From positions 12,600,725 through 12,664,724 of the forward strand of contig OY757014.1 of the NCBI GenBank assembly GCA_963580285.1: DNA of 64,000 nucleotides, in the 5' to 3' direction. A program made the translations under genes and the position numbers. Below, piece by piece: positions 10,300 to 23,250 of this stretch. This stretch comes from Lucinisca nassula. Its lineage: Eukaryota > Mollusca > Bivalvia > Lucinida > Lucinidae. Numbering within the stretch: position 1 is the first letter of the stretch; the number at the start of each line of letters is the position of its first letter. Under the pieces are notes generated by a model that had not been told where the DNA came from, made no database searches, and saw nothing but the letters and a program-made list of their open reading frames with translations.

Positions 10300-10543
10300 G
10301 GGGCCAGTTGTTCAAAACTAACGATGTCGTTAGTTAATGTATCGTTAAAACTTTGATCATTAAATATGGCAAATATGCTAATATTTTTGCTGAAAAAATG
10401 TGAGCAGCTTTTGCAGACGCAAAAGCTGCTCACATTTTTTCAACAAAAATACCAAAATTTTCGATATTGTACTTGCTAGAAAAGTTAGCAATATGGCCAC
10501 TAACGAGCTCGTTAAGCTAACAATGCTTTTAACATATGGCCCC
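10300..10543. mobile_element. Foldback MITE with long hairpin
   Basis: Ends GGGGCCAGTTG and ATATGGCCCC. The core is a nearly perfect hairpin: 32-nt arms 10383-10414 and 10419-10450 with one mismatch around a 4-nt loop, flanked by inverted 'ctaacgatgtcgttag' / 'ctaacgagctcgttaag' blocks. No target-site duplication was confirmed. Confidence 0.7.
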
Positions 10544-11429
10544 ATATAAACTCTGTATTTCACCTCCCAAAAGTCCTTGGTCCACCAAACTTCATCAGTG
10601 GATGAACCAAACCAGTCTGGTGACCATCCCAAAAACTAGGACAGACCAAAAATCAAAGCACTGAGTGTATTGATGGGTCGATTGTCCCTGGGTAAGCTGG
10701 GATAATAGTCCTGAACTGAAACTTAAACTGTTTCCTTTTGCCCATAAATTCCAGTTTTTAAGTAAAAAGTGTAGTGGATGAGCCAAACCTTTAAGAGTTG
10801 GAACTTTTTCCAAAACTTGGACACTCTGACCTGCTTTGACAAAAATCAACCACAAGGTGGGGGATCACATGGTTTAATACGTCATACAAAATGGCTTCCA
10901 GTACTGAAAATGTGTCGATTCAAATAAGATTTTCCACTTGTAGTCCTATATTTCAATTTTTATTGTTTTGGAATATGACGCAGAGTACGACAAATAAGGA
11001 TCACTTCATGCTTAGGTCAAAATTTCTCGGGGCAGGTTCTCAGTGTTCCAGTTTAATCACTTCTAAGTTGGAAAAACACTAAAAAATGCGGGGATCTAGT
11101 GCACTGTTCTTGAATTTTAGACAACAAAATTGGAATTTTATCATGTGCTACTGACATACTAATATTATTTCTGTTTGAAAATGAGCAGTTGTACAGAGAT
11201 GGTTATTGCAAGACTAAAACTTTAAAATTAACATTTCATGCTTACGATTCAGGAGAAGTTTTTAGAAGTCGATCAAGTACACTACTTCGCAGCACGATGA
11301 TCAGGTGCACTGCAATTTTCAACAGTATGATAGGTGGCTTTGTGGTTCATTTTTCAAGTTGTCTGTCAGAGATTATTTGAAGGATTTTTCGCCTTGGCCC
11401 ATGGGTGTGTGTGTGTGTGGGGGGGGTGT
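10544..11429. other. Unassigned intergenic DNA
   Basis: No coding signal recognised. A (GT)n/G run at 11404-11427 precedes the LINE remnant. Confidence 0.4.
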
Positions 11430-12895
11430 ATATGATGCGGCAAATTATAGACAAGTGTCGCTAACATGCACCTGTTGCAAAGCCCTGGAGCATTTATTAG
11501 TTAGCAGCATTAACAAGCACTATGCCTTTGAAAGCTTTCTTGCTGACTGTCAACATGGTTTCCGAAGTCAAAGGTCTTTCGAAACTCTAGTTCAAATCTT
11601 TTATGTCGCTGTGAGCAATCTGGATGGGGCCATAAACTGTGGCCACAAACAGACGGACTTGATCATCATGGATTTCGCCAAGGCCTTTGACAAGGTACCT
11701 CACAGAAGGCTATTGTACAAATTGGGCTACTATGGGATAAGAGGATCCACACATAGTTGTATTAGCTGGTGGCTCTCTGGGTGCTCTCAATAAGTTGTAC
11801 TTGATGGCCAAGCGTCGGATCCAGTCCCTGTTTATCCGGTGTCCCACAAGGTTCGGTCCTTGGACCGATCTTCTTTTTGTTATTCATCAATGATCTCCCT
11901 GATAATATGTTTGTTTGCTGATGACTGTGTCCTGTATAGGGACATATATTCTTCTTCTGACTGTCGCATTTTACAAGCTGACCTTGATCGACTAGCAAAA
12001 TGGGAAGCAGATTGGCGGATGAAATTCAATGTGGCCAAATGCCATTCAATGAGGGTGTCACGACACCTTCCGGACAAGCAAATTAAGTATGATTATACAC
12101 TTCACCGGCAAACTTTGGAGCAGGTTCATTCCGTCAAATATCTTGGTATCACCATCACTGACGATCTCGATTGGGGTCAACATATCTCGGAAATAGCATC
12201 TAAAGCAACTAGGACCTTACGGTGCCTTAGACGTAATTTGGCTTTTGCACCTCGGCAGACAAAGGGTGTTGCATATAAAACATTGGTTCGCCCTCAACTT
12301 GAATATGCCTCACCCATTTAGCATCCCTATATTAAAATTCAGATTCAGCAGGTGGTGATGGTGCAGAGGACTGGTGCTCGATGGACCTGCGGACGAATGC
12401 GAAATAGAAGTAGCGTCGGTGACATGCTTGATGAGCTACAGTGGCCATCCCTGGAGATCCGTCGTGAGCAGTCCTCCTTAATCTTCTTCTACAAGATACA
12501 TTCTGGCACAGTATCTGTTAACAAAGATAGGTACTTGACCTGTGCAACAGTGTCAACCAGGACAAGGGCATCAAGAGCGAATAACTCATAGTATCGTAGG
12601 TACCAGTCCTATAAGAGTGCCCTGAAAAACTTTTTCTTCCCTCGAACTATTCCTCAGTGGAACAGGGTTCCATCTTCTGTGGTGAATGCCAAGACCGCAG
12701 AGGAGTTCAAAGCCCGCACAGTATAAGACTGGGACTCTGAGGTATGCGTTTTAGGATACCTCTGTGTTTGAATTGTAAATACTTTTAAGGGCTCATCCAG
12801 TGATGATTTTTATGCTAAATTCTAAATTTAGCCACCCACCTAACTGAGGTAATGGCCAGATATTACCGACTCAGTGTGAGAAGATAGGTAGATAG
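11430..12895 (+). pseudogene. Non-LTR retrotransposon reverse transcriptase, broken
   Basis: Decayed polymerase of a Jockey/CR1-like LINE. In order: 'ANYRQVSLTC' (RT motif 1), 'QHGFRSQRSF' (motif 2), catalytic motif A 'DFAKAFDKVPH' (about 11668-11705), '[10 protein letters not shown]' (motif B) in a shifted frame near 11840-11870, catalytic motif C FADD (11914-11925), then 'YLGITITDDLDW' and the C-terminal region to about 12726. Defects: a stop at about 11792, a frameshift near 11830, a short deletion just before FADD, a stop at about 12319 and later breaks. No endonuclease domain upstream, so it is 5'-truncated. The 3'UTR ends in (TAGA)n at about 12884-12900, the same tail as the copy at 7130-8066. 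Confidence 0.9.
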
Positions 12896-12901
12896 ATAGA
12901 A

Positions 12902-13103
12902 GAAATAGATTGGCTGCATGATGGATTCACACAGAGCTGAAACCAACCGCACATTAGTTCTGGTTAACCGGTAAGAGGTTCAAACATTGCCAGAAAAAGT
13001 GTTGCAAGTTGGACCATTTATGCATATAAACCCTATTGATTTAACTGGGCGGCAGGGATTGAGATGTCATGTCATCTTAATGCCGGGTAAAAGTCCGTCT
13101 CTA
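12902..13103 (+). mobile_element. SINE-3, truncated at 3' end
   Basis: From 'agaaatagattggctgcatg' to 'aaaagtccgtctct'; the tail is missing, the sequence ending where the E element begins at 13104. I did not find the lost tail beyond 51303. Confidence 0.75.
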
Positions 13104-15160
13104 AACAAGAGGGTCATGATGGCATTGGATCGCTCACCTGATCTATAATGAAACAAGTGGGCCCCGGGGAGGGCCATTAATGGCCCCGGGGCTATAATTT
13201 GCATAATCTTGAGGGAGGTCTAACAGGTGAAGCTCAATACCAAATATCAAAGACCGGAACCTTCTGGTTTCAAACAAGACGATTTTTAAAGGGTTTCCTT
13301 TTATACGTCTATATAAAACCTATGAGCCCCTGGGCCGGGCCAGATTTGGCCCCAGGGATTTAATTTGAGCAAACTTTGAAGAAATCCTCAATACCAAGCT
13401 TCATACCAAATATCAAAGACCTTGACCTTCTGGTTTCAGACCAGAAGCTTTTCAAACGTTTTCCCAATATATGTCTATGTAAAACAAGTTGGCCCCGGGG
13501 TGACCTCATTTTTTTGGCCCAGGGCTATAATTTGAACACTTTTGGTAGAGGAACACTAGATGAAGCTTCATACCAAATATCAAAGAACTTGGCCTTCTAA
13601 TTTCAGACGAACATTTTCAATGGTGTTCCCTATATAAGTCTATGAAAAACAAGTGGCCGCCGGGGTGGGCCATTTTTGGCCCCAGGGCTATAATTTGAAC
13701 AATCTTGGTCGAGGTCAACTACACAAAGCTTCATACCAAATATCAAGGAACTGAGCTTTCTGGATTCAGACAAGAAGATTTTAAAGATTTTGCCTATATA
13801 ATTCAATGTAATACCAAAGGGCCCGGGGTCGGGGCATTTTTCGGCCGCGGGGCTATAATTTGGACACTCTTGATAGAGGTCCACAAGAAGAAGTTTCATA
13901 CCACATATCAAACACCTGCGCCGTCTGGTCTCGGACGAAAAGATTTTTAAATGTTTTCCCTGTGTAAGTCTATGTAAAACCGGGCGGGGCCATTTTTGAC
14001 CACAGGGCTATGATTTAAACGATCTTGGTAGATGTCCACTAGATGAAGCTACACATCAAATATCAATGACCTGGGCCTTGTGGTTTCAGAGGAGAAGACT
14101 TTTTAGGATTTTTCTTATATAAGTCAATATAAAACCATAGGGCACCAGGGCGGGGATGGGGGTGGCCCCATGGCTATAATTTGAACAATCTTGATAGAGG
14201 TCCACTAGATGAAGCCTTACACCAAATATTAAAGACCTGGGCTTTGTGGTTTCAGACCGGCCCCGATAGCTCAGTTGGTAGAGGGTCCACTCCGGGGAAC
14301 GGGAGGTCACGGGTTCGATCCCGGGCCGCGACATACCAAAGTTGTTAAGAATGGTACTAGCTGCTCCTCACTTGGCACTCAGATTTACGGGGTAGAGCTA
14401 GGACTGGTCGACCCAGTGTCAGGATAATGTGACTGGGTGTGGTATCATGTAATGTGACTGGGACATGATACTTCAGTGAGGCAGCACTATAAAAGTGCAC
14501 TGAGCTCCCTGTCGCAACCAGACACCGTAGTGATATGACTGAAAAAATGTTGAAAGCGACGTTTAACCCGAATTCATACACGCACACACACGCACGCACA
14601 CACACACACTTGCGGTTTCAGAGAAGAAGATTTTTTAAAGATATTTCCTACATAAGTCAAAGTAAAACCCAAAGGGCCCCAGAGCGAGGAACTTTTATGG
14701 TCCCAGGGCTATAATTTGAACAATCTTGATAGAGGTCCACTAAATGAAGCTTCACACCAAAAATCTTGCGGTTTCAGAAACAAAATAGTTTGAAGATTTT
14801 TCCTGCATAAGTCAATGTAACACCAAAGGGCCCCAGAGCGAGGACATTTTTGGCCCAGGTCTATAGTTTGATAGACGTCCACTAGATGAAGCTACACATC
14901 AAATATCAAAGTCCTGGGACTTGTGGTTTCTGAGGAGAAGATTTTTTAAAGATTTTTCCTATGTAAGTCAATGTAAAACAAAAGGGGGCCCGAGGCGGGG
15001 GCATTTTGGTCTCATGGCTATAATTTAAACAAGCTTGATAGAGGCCCACAAGATGAAGCTTCATACCATATATCAAACACCTGACCCTTCTGGTTTCAGA
15101 TTAGACTTTTAAAAGGTTTCACCGTATAAGTCTATGTTAATCTAAAGGGCCCTGGGGCGG
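13104..15160 (+). mobile_element. E-family element E1, left half (host of the giant insertion)
   Basis: Starts AACAAGAGGGTCATGATGG, then GCTCACCTGA, the E-family 5' end with a decayed stem-loop. It is followed by about ten tandem units of roughly 165 bp ('ggggcgggccatttttggcc...ataatttgaacaatcttgg...ggtttcaga...tataagtctatgtaaaac'). It has no 3' terminus; the last unit stops at TGGGGCGG (15153-15160), where the GTTACGTAAC array begins. The missing 3' part is at 50980-51303. Confidence 0.75.
14257..14609 (+). mobile_element. SINE-1 (tRNA-derived), inside E1
   Basis: tRNA-like head at 14261-14331 (TAGCTCAGTTGGTAGAG, GGTTCGATCCC) and a long (CA)n tail. Target-site duplication TTGTGGTTTCAGA (14244-14256) and TTGCGGTTTCAGA (14610-14622). 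The duplicated bases are part of the 165-bp unit, so neighbouring units show the empty site. Confidence 0.9.
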
Positions 15161-18100
15161 TAGATACTGCACAAAATCTACGCACCCCTAGAAGTGGACA
15201 TGTTTTTCTGTAACGTAACGTAACGTGTAACGGAGTGTTTGTGACTGTATCCTTATATAGACCTAGTTCAAATTAAAATAGGAGTTACAGTCTTGTTACG
15301 AAACGTTTCAGTCTGTTTCGTAACGGATTTGTAACAGAAACAAGAAAACACATGTATGTTACAGTCCTGTTTCGTAACGTTTCATTCCGTTACGTAACAG
15401 AACTGTAACAGATTCTCCTTGCATCTTGTTTCAAGATAAAAAAAGTGAAACGTAACGTAACGGCGTAACAGAATCCCGTTACGTAACAGTCCAGTCCGTT
15501 ACGTAACGGATTTGTAACAGAAACAAGAATACACATGTATGTTACAGTCCTGTTTCGTAACGTTTCAATCTGTTACGTAACAGAACTGTAACAGATTCTC
15601 CATACATCTTGTTTCAAGAATAAAAAAGTGAAATGTAACGTAACGGCGTAACAGAATCCCGTTACGTAACGGTCCAGTCCGTTACGTAACGGATTTGTAA
15701 CAGAAACAAGAAAACACATGTATGTTACAGTCCTGTTTCGTAACGTTTCATTCTGTTACGTAACAGAACTGTAACAGATTCTTCTTGCATCTTGTTTCAA
15801 GAAAAAAAAAGTGAAACGTAACGTAACGGCGTAACAGAATCCTGTTACGTAACAGTCCAGTCCGTTACGTAACGGATTTGTAACAGAAACAAGAATACAC
15901 ATGTATGTTACAGTCCTGTTTCGTAACGTTTCAATCTGTTACGTAACAGAACTGTAACAGAGTCTCCATGCATCTTGTTTCAAGAAAAAAAAAGTGAAAC
16001 GTAACGTAACGGTGTAACAGAATCCCGTTATGTAACGGTCCAGTCCGTTACGTAACGGATTTGTAACAGAAACAAGAAAACACATGTATGTTACAGTCCT
16101 GTTTCGTAACGTTTCAATCTGTTACGTAACAGAACTGTAACAGAGTCTCCTTGCATCTTGTTTCAAGAAAAAAAAAGTGAAACGTAACGTAACGGCGTAA
16201 CAGAATCCCGTTACGTAACGGTCCAGTCCGTTACGTAACGGATTTGTAACAGAAACAAGAAAACAACTATGTTACATTCCTGTTTCGTAACGTTTCATTC
16301 TGTTACGTAACAGAACTGTAACAGATTCTCCATACATCTTGTTTCAAGAATAAAAAAGTGAAACGTAACGGCGTAACAGAATCCCGTTACGTAACGGTCC
16401 AGTCCGTTACGTAACGGATTTGTAACAGAAACAAGAAAACACATGTATGTTACAGTCCTGTTTCGTAACGTTTCATTCCGTTACGTAACAGAACTGTAAC
16501 AGATTCTTCTTGCATCTTGTTTCAAGAAAAAAAAAGTGAAACGTAACGTAACGGCGTAACAGAATCCCGTTACGTAACGGTCCAGTCCGTTACGTAACGG
16601 ATTTGTAACAGAAACAAGAATACACATGTATGTTACAGTCCTGTTTCGTAACGTTTCAATCTGTTACGTAACAGAACTGTAACAGAGTCTCCTTGCATCT
16701 TGTTTCAAGAAAAAAAAAATGAAACGTAACGTAACGGCGTAACAGAATCCTGTTACGTAACGGTCCAGTCCGTTACGTAACGGATTTGTAACAGAAACAA
16801 GAAAACACATGTATGTTACAGTCCTGTTTCGTAACGTTTCAATCTGTTACGTAACAGAACTGTAACAGAGTCTCCTTGCATCTTGTTTCAAGAAAAAAAA
16901 AGTGAAACGTAACGTAACGGCGTAACAGAATCCCGTTACGTAACGGTCCAGTCCGTTACGTAACGGATTTGTAACAGAAACAAGAAAACAACTATGTTAC
17001 ATTCCTGTTTCGTAACGTTTCATTCTGTTACGTAACAGAACTGTAACAGATTCTCCATACATCTTGTTTCAAGAATAAAAAAGTGAAACGTAACGGCGTA
17101 ACAGAATCCCGTTACGTAACGGTCCAGTCCGTTACGTAACGGATTTGTAACAGAAACAAGAAAACACATGTATGTTACAGTCCTGTTTCGTAACGTTTCA
17201 TTCCGTTACGTAACAGAACTGTAACAGATTCTTCTTGCATCTTGTTTCAAGAAAAAAAAAGTGAAACGTAACGTAACGGCGTAACAGAATCCCGTTACGT
17301 AACGGTCCAGTCCGTTACGTAACGGATTTGTAACAGAAACAAGAATACACATGTTTGTTACAGTCCTGTTTCGTAACGTTTCAATCTGTTACGTAACAGA
17401 ACTGTAACAGAGTCTCCTTGCATCTTGTTTCAAGAAAAAAAAAATGAAACGTAACGTAACGGCGTTACAGAATCCTGTTACGTAACGGTCCAGTCCGTTA
17501 CGTAACGGATTTCTAACAGAAACAAGAAAACACATGTATGTTACAGTCCTGTTTCGTAACGTTTCAATCTGTTACGTAACAGAACTGTAACAGAGTCTCC
17601 TTGCATCTTGTTTCAAGGAAAAAAAAGTGAAACGTAACGTAACGGCGTAACAGAATCCCCTTACGTAACAGTCCAGTCCGTTACGTAACGGATTTGTAAC
17701 AGAAACAAGAAAACAACTATGTTACATTTCTGTTTCGTAACGTTTCATTCTGTTACGTAACAGAACTGTAACAGATTCTCCATACATCTTGTTTCAAGAA
17801 TAAAAAAGTGAAACGTAACGGCGTAACAGAATCCCGTTACGTAACGGTCCAGTCCGTTACGTAACGGATTTGTAACAGAAACAAGAAAACACATGTATGT
17901 TACAGTCCTGTTTCGTAACGTTTCATTCCGTTACGTAACAGAACTGTAACAGATTCTTCTTGCATCTTGTTTCAAGAAAAAAAAAGTGAAACGTAACGTA
18001 ACGGCGTAACAGAATCCCGTTACGTAACGGTCCAGTCCGTTACGTAACGGATTTGTAACAGAAACAAGAATACACATGTTTGTTACAGTCCTGTTTCGTA

Positions 18101-20956
18101 ACGTTTCAATCTGTTACGTAACAGAACTGTAACAGAGTCTCCTTGCATCTTGTTTCAAGAAAAAAAAAATGAAACGTAACGTAACGGCGTAACAGAATCC
18201 TGTTACGTAACGGTCCAGTCCGTTACGTAACGGATTTGTAACAGAAACAAGAAAACACATGTATGTTACAGTCCTGTTTCGTAAAGTTTCAATCTGTTAC
18301 GTAACAGAACTGTAACAGAGTCTCCTTGCATCTTGTTTCAAGAAAAAAAAAGTGAAACGTAACGTAACGGCGTAACAGAATCCCGTTACGTAACGGTCCA
18401 GTCCGTTACGTAACGGATTTGTAACAGAAACAAGAAAACAACTATGTTACATTCCTGTTTCGTAACGTTTCATTCTGTTACGTAACAGAACTGTAACAGA
18501 TTCTCCATACATCTTGTTTCAAGAATAAAAAAGTGAAACGTAACGGCGTAACAGAATCCCGTTACGTAACGGTCCAGTCCGTTACGTAACGGATTTGTAA
18601 CAGAAACAAGAAAACACATGTATGTTACAGTCCTGTTTCGTAACGTTTCATTCCGTTACGTAACAGAACTGTAACAGATTCTTCTTGCATCTTGTTTCAA
18701 GAAAAAAAAAGTGAAACGTAACGTAACGGCGTAACAGAATCCCGTTACGTAACGGTCCAGTCCGTTACGTAACGGATTTGTAACAGAAACAAGAATACAC
18801 ATGTTTGTTACAGTCCTGTTTCGTAACGTTTCAATCTGTTACGTAACAGAACTGTAACAGAGTCTCCTTGCATCTTGTTTCAAGAAAAAAAAAATGAAAC
18901 GTAACGTAACGGCGTTACAGAATCCTGTTACGTAACGGTCCAGTCCGTTACGTAACGGATTTCTAACAGAAACAAGAAAACACATGTATGTTACAGTCCT
19001 GTTTCGTAACGTTTCAATCTGTTACGTAACAGAACTGTAACAGAGTCTCCTTGCATCTTGTTTCAAGAAAAAAAAAGTGAAACGTAACGTAACGGCGTAA
19101 CAGAATCCCCTTACGTAACAGTCCAGTCCGTTACGTAACGCATTTGTAACAGAAACAAGAAAACAACTATGTTACATTTCTGTTTCGTAACGTTTCATTC
19201 TGTAACGTAACAGAACTGTAACAGATTCTCCATACATCTTGTTTCAAGAATAAAAAAGTGAAACGTAACGTAACGGCGTAACAGAATCCCGTTACGTAAC
19301 GGTCCAGTCCGTTACGTAACGGATTTGTAACAGAAACAAGAAAACACATGTATGTTACAGTCCTGTTTCGTAACGTTTCATTCCGTTACATAACAGAACT
19401 GTAACAGATTCTCCTTGCATCTTGTTTCAAGAAAAAAAAAGTGAAACGTAACGTAACGGCGTAACAGAATCCCGTTACGTAACGGTCCAGTCCGTTACGT
19501 AACGGATTTGTAACAGAAACAAGAATACACATGTATGTTACAGTCCTGTTTCGTAACGTTTCAATCTGTTACGTAACAGAGCTGTAACAGAGTCTCCTTG
19601 CATCTTGTTTCAAGAAAAAAAAAGTGAAACGTAACGTAACGGCGTAACAGAATCCCGTTACGTAACGGTCCAGTCCGTTACGTAACGGATTTGTATTAGA
19701 AACAAGAACACACATGTATGTTACAGTCCTGTTTCGTAACGTTTCAATCTGTTACGTAACAGAGCTGTAACAGAGTCTCCTTGCATCTTGTTTCAAGAAA
19801 AAAAAAGTGAAACGTAACGTAACGGCGTAACAGAATCCCGTTACGTAACAGTCCAGTCCGTTACGTAACGGATTTGTAACAGAAACAATGAAACAACTAT
19901 GTTACATTCCTGTTTCGTAACGCTTCATTCTGTTACGTAACAGAACTGTAACAGATTCTCCATACATTTTGTTTCAAGAATAAAAAAGTGAAACGTAACG
20001 TAACGGCGTAACAGAATCCCGTTACGTAATGGTCCAGTCCGTTACGTAACGGATTTGTAACAGAAACAAGAAAACACATGTATGTTACAGTCCTGTTACG
20101 TAACGTTTCATTCCGTTACGTAACAGAACTGTAACAGATTCTCCTTGCATCTTGTTTCAAGAAAAAAAAAGTGAAACGTAACGTAACGGCGTAACAGAAT
20201 CCCGTTACGTAACGGTCCAGTCCGTTACGTAACGGATTTGTAACAGAAACAAGAACACACATGTATGTTACAGTCCTGTTTCGTAACGTTTCAATCTGTA
20301 ACGTAACAGAGCTGTAACAGAGTCTCCTTGCATCTTGTTTCAAGAAAAAAAAAGTGAAACGTAACGTAACGGCGTAACAGAATCCCGTTACGTAACGGTC
20401 CAGTCCGTTACGTAACGGATTTGTAACAGAAACAAGAACACACATGTATGTTACAGTCCTGTTTCGTAACATTTCAATCTGTTACGTAACAGAGCTGTAA
20501 CAGAGTCTCCTTGCATCTTGTTTCAAGAAAAAAAAAGTGAAACGTAACGTAACGGCGTAACAGATTCCCGTTACGTAACGGTCCAGTCCGTTACGTAACG
20601 GATTTGTAACAGAAACAAGAAAACAACTATGTTACAGTCCTGTTTAATAACGTTTCATTCTGTTACGTAACAGAACTGTAACAGATTCTCCTTACATCTT
20701 GTTTCAAGAATAAAAAAGTGAAACGTAACGTAACGGCGTAACAGAATCCCGTTACGTAACGGTCCAGTCCGTTACGTTACGGATTTGTAACAGAAACAAG
20801 AAAACACATGTATGTTACAGTCCTGTTTCGTAACATTTCATTCCGTTACGTAACAGAACTGTAACAGATTCTCCTTGCATCTTGTTTCAAGAAAAAGGTT
20901 TCATTTCGTTACGTAACAGTACTGTAACAGATTCTCCTTACATCTTGTTTCAAGAA
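15161..20956 (+). repeat. Left arm: ~181-bp GTTACGTAAC monomer array
   Basis: A cap of about 150 bp (15161-15310) is followed by about 31 monomers. Each monomer contains the 14-bp palindromes CCGTTACGTAACGG and CTGTTACGTAACAG, the block 'gaaacaagaaaacacatg', and 'cttgtttcaag' with an A-run. Marker variants ('aaacaactatgttac' near 16261, 16985, 17711, 18435, 19161, 19890, 20621) recur about every 725 bp, so four monomers form a higher-order repeat. Other variants ('gatttctaac' near 17510 and 18961) recur at about 1,450 bp. Since the monomer is about 60 codons long, spurious 60-118-aa frames remain open on the minus strand. Confidence 0.9.
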
Positions 20957-23250
20957 AACAAGAGGACCATGATGGCCCTGGATCGCTCACCTGATCCATA
21001 GAGTAATAAGTGGGCCCCAGGGAGGGCCATTATTGACACCAGGGCTATAATGTGCATAATGTTGAGGGAGGTCTAAAAAGGTGAAGGTTCATACCAAATA
21101 TCAACAAAGGCTATAATTTGACCAATCTTGGCAAAGGCCCAATATATGAAGCTACACAACAAATATCAAAGACCTGGGCCTTGCGGTTTCAGAGAAGAAG
21201 ATTTTTTTAAAGATATTCCCTACATAAGCCTATGTAAAACCAAATGGCCCAGGGGCAGGGGTATTTTTGTCCTCAGGGCTATAATTTAAATAATCTTGAT
21301 AGAGGTCCACTAGATGAAGCTTCACTACAAATATCCAAGACCTGGGCCTTGCTGTTTCAGAGAAGAAGATTTTTCAAAGATTATCTCTATATAAGTCTAA
21401 GTAAAACCAAAGGGCCCCTGGGCGGGGGTATTTGTGGCCCGAGGGCTATAATTTGAACAATTTTGGTAGAGATCCACTAGATGAAGCTCCATACCAAAAT
21501 ATCAAAGACATGGGCCTTGCTGTTTCAGAGAAGAAGATTTTTCAAAGATTATCTCTATATAAGTCTATGTAAAACCAAAGGGCCCCTGGGCGGGGGCATT
21601 TGTGGCCTGAGGGCTATAATTTGATAAATTTTGGTAGAGATCCACTAGATGAAGCTCCATACCAAAATATCAAAGACATGGGCCTTGCAGTTTCAGAGAA
21701 GAAGATTTTTAAATATTTCCCTATATAAGTCTATGTAAAACCAAAGGGTCTCGGGGCGGGGGCAATTTTGGCCCCAGGGCTATCATTTGAACAATCTTGA
21801 TAGAGGTCTAATAGATGAAATTACACACCAAATATCAGACCTAGGCCTTTTGGTTTCACAGAAGAAAATTTTTAAAGATTTTCCCTATATAAGTCTATGT
21901 AAAACCAAAGGGCCCCGAGGCGGGGCCATTTTTAGTCTCAGGGCTATAATTTGAACAATCTTTCTAGAGGTCCACTAGATGAAGCTTCATACCAAATATC
22001 AAAGACCTATAGGCCTTGTGGTTTCAGAGAAGAAGTTTTTTCAAGATTTTCTCTATAGAAGTCTATGTAAAACCAAAGGGCCTCCGAGCAGGAACATTTT
22101 TGGCCCCTGGGCTATAATTTGAACAATCTTGGTAGGGGTCCACAAGATGAAGCTTCATACCAAATATCAAAGACCTGGGCCTTGCGGTTTCAGAGAAGAA
22201 GATTTTTTAAAGATTTTCCCTATATAAGCCTATGTAAAACCAAAGGGTCCCAGGGCAGGGGCATTTTTGGCCCCAGCACTATAATTTTAACAATCTTGGT
22301 AGGGGTCCACTAGATGAAGCTTCATTCCAAATATCAAAGACCTGGGCCTTGTGGTTTCAGAGAAGAAGATTTTTAAAGATTTTCCCTATATAAGCCCATA
22401 TAAAACCAAAGGGCCCTTGGGCGGGGGCATTTTTGGCCCCAGCACTATAATTCGAACAATCTTGGTAGGGGTTCACTAGTTGAAGCTTCTAACCAAATAT
22501 CAAAGACCTGGGCCTTGCGGTTTTAGAGAAGAAGATTTTTAAAGATTTTCCCTATATAAGCCCATGTACAACCAAAGAGCCCCGGGGCGGGGGCATTTTT
22601 GACGCCAGCACTATAATGTGAACAATCTTGGTAGGGTACCACCAGATGAAGCTTCATACCAAATATCAAAGACCTGGGCCTTGCGGTTTCAGAGAAGAAG
22701 ATTTTTAAAGATTTTCCCTATATAAGCCCATGCAAAACCAAAGGGCTCCGGAGCGGGGGCATTTTTGGCCCCAGCACTATAATTTGAACAATCTTGGTAG
22801 GGGTCCACTAGATGAAGCTTCATACCAAATATCAAAGACCTGGGCCTTGTGGTTTCAGAGAAGAAGATTTTTTAAGTTTTTGGTGAAAAAAATCTATTTT
22901 TGGCTCCTATGACCTAAATGTGCAACGGACCGGAACCATTTGAACAATTTTGAAAGGGAACCACCTAAGGATCATTCCTGTGAAGTTTGGTCAAAATCCG
23001 ATCAGTGGTTTAGGAGTGAGTGAGTGTTTGAGTTTTACGTCTCACCAACAGCTAAGGTCATATGGAGACGGGACCTCGGTTTAAAGACTCATCCGAAAGT
23101 CTACAGTGGTTTAGGAGGAGATGTCGTTTAAAGAAATTGCTTACTGATGGACGCACGGACGGACGGACGCACGCACGACCGACGGACGACGGACGAAAAG
23201 TGATCCCAAAAGCTCACCTCGTCACTACGTGACGGTGAGCTTAAAAAAAA
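20957..23250 (+). mobile_element. E-family element E2, complete
   Basis: 5' end AACAAGAGGACCATGATGG then GCTCACCTGA; about 11 units of the 165-bp core; a conserved 3' segment ('gtttggtcaaaatccgatcagtggtttaggaggagatgtcg'-type, 22983-23125); a GGACGGACG-rich stretch (23155-23200); and the 3' end AGCTCACCTCGTCAC...GTGACGGTGAGCT (23211-23241). It begins directly at the inner end of the left arm. No coding capacity. Confidence 0.75.
23017..23103 (-). mobile_element. SINE-2, 5'-truncated
   Basis: Only the 3' 87 bp of SINE-2; the tRNA head is absent. Perfect 14-bp target-site duplication CAGTGGTTTAGGAG (23003-23016, 23104-23117). Truncation at the 5' end with a normal duplication is the signature of incomplete target-primed reverse transcription. 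Confidence 0.92.

Noticed and set aside
20116..20472. 118-aa minus-strand frame with two internal ~60-aa repeats, and similar frames at 19167, 47130, 48578 and 50723
   Set aside because: The monomer is about 60 codons long, so any stop-free frame stays open across units. The 'protein' is a translation of the satellite.
15161..20956. CRISPR-like or telomeric array
   Set aside because: Monomers of 181 bp are contiguous with no unique spacers, no cas genes and a eukaryotic context; the motif is not a telomere repeat.
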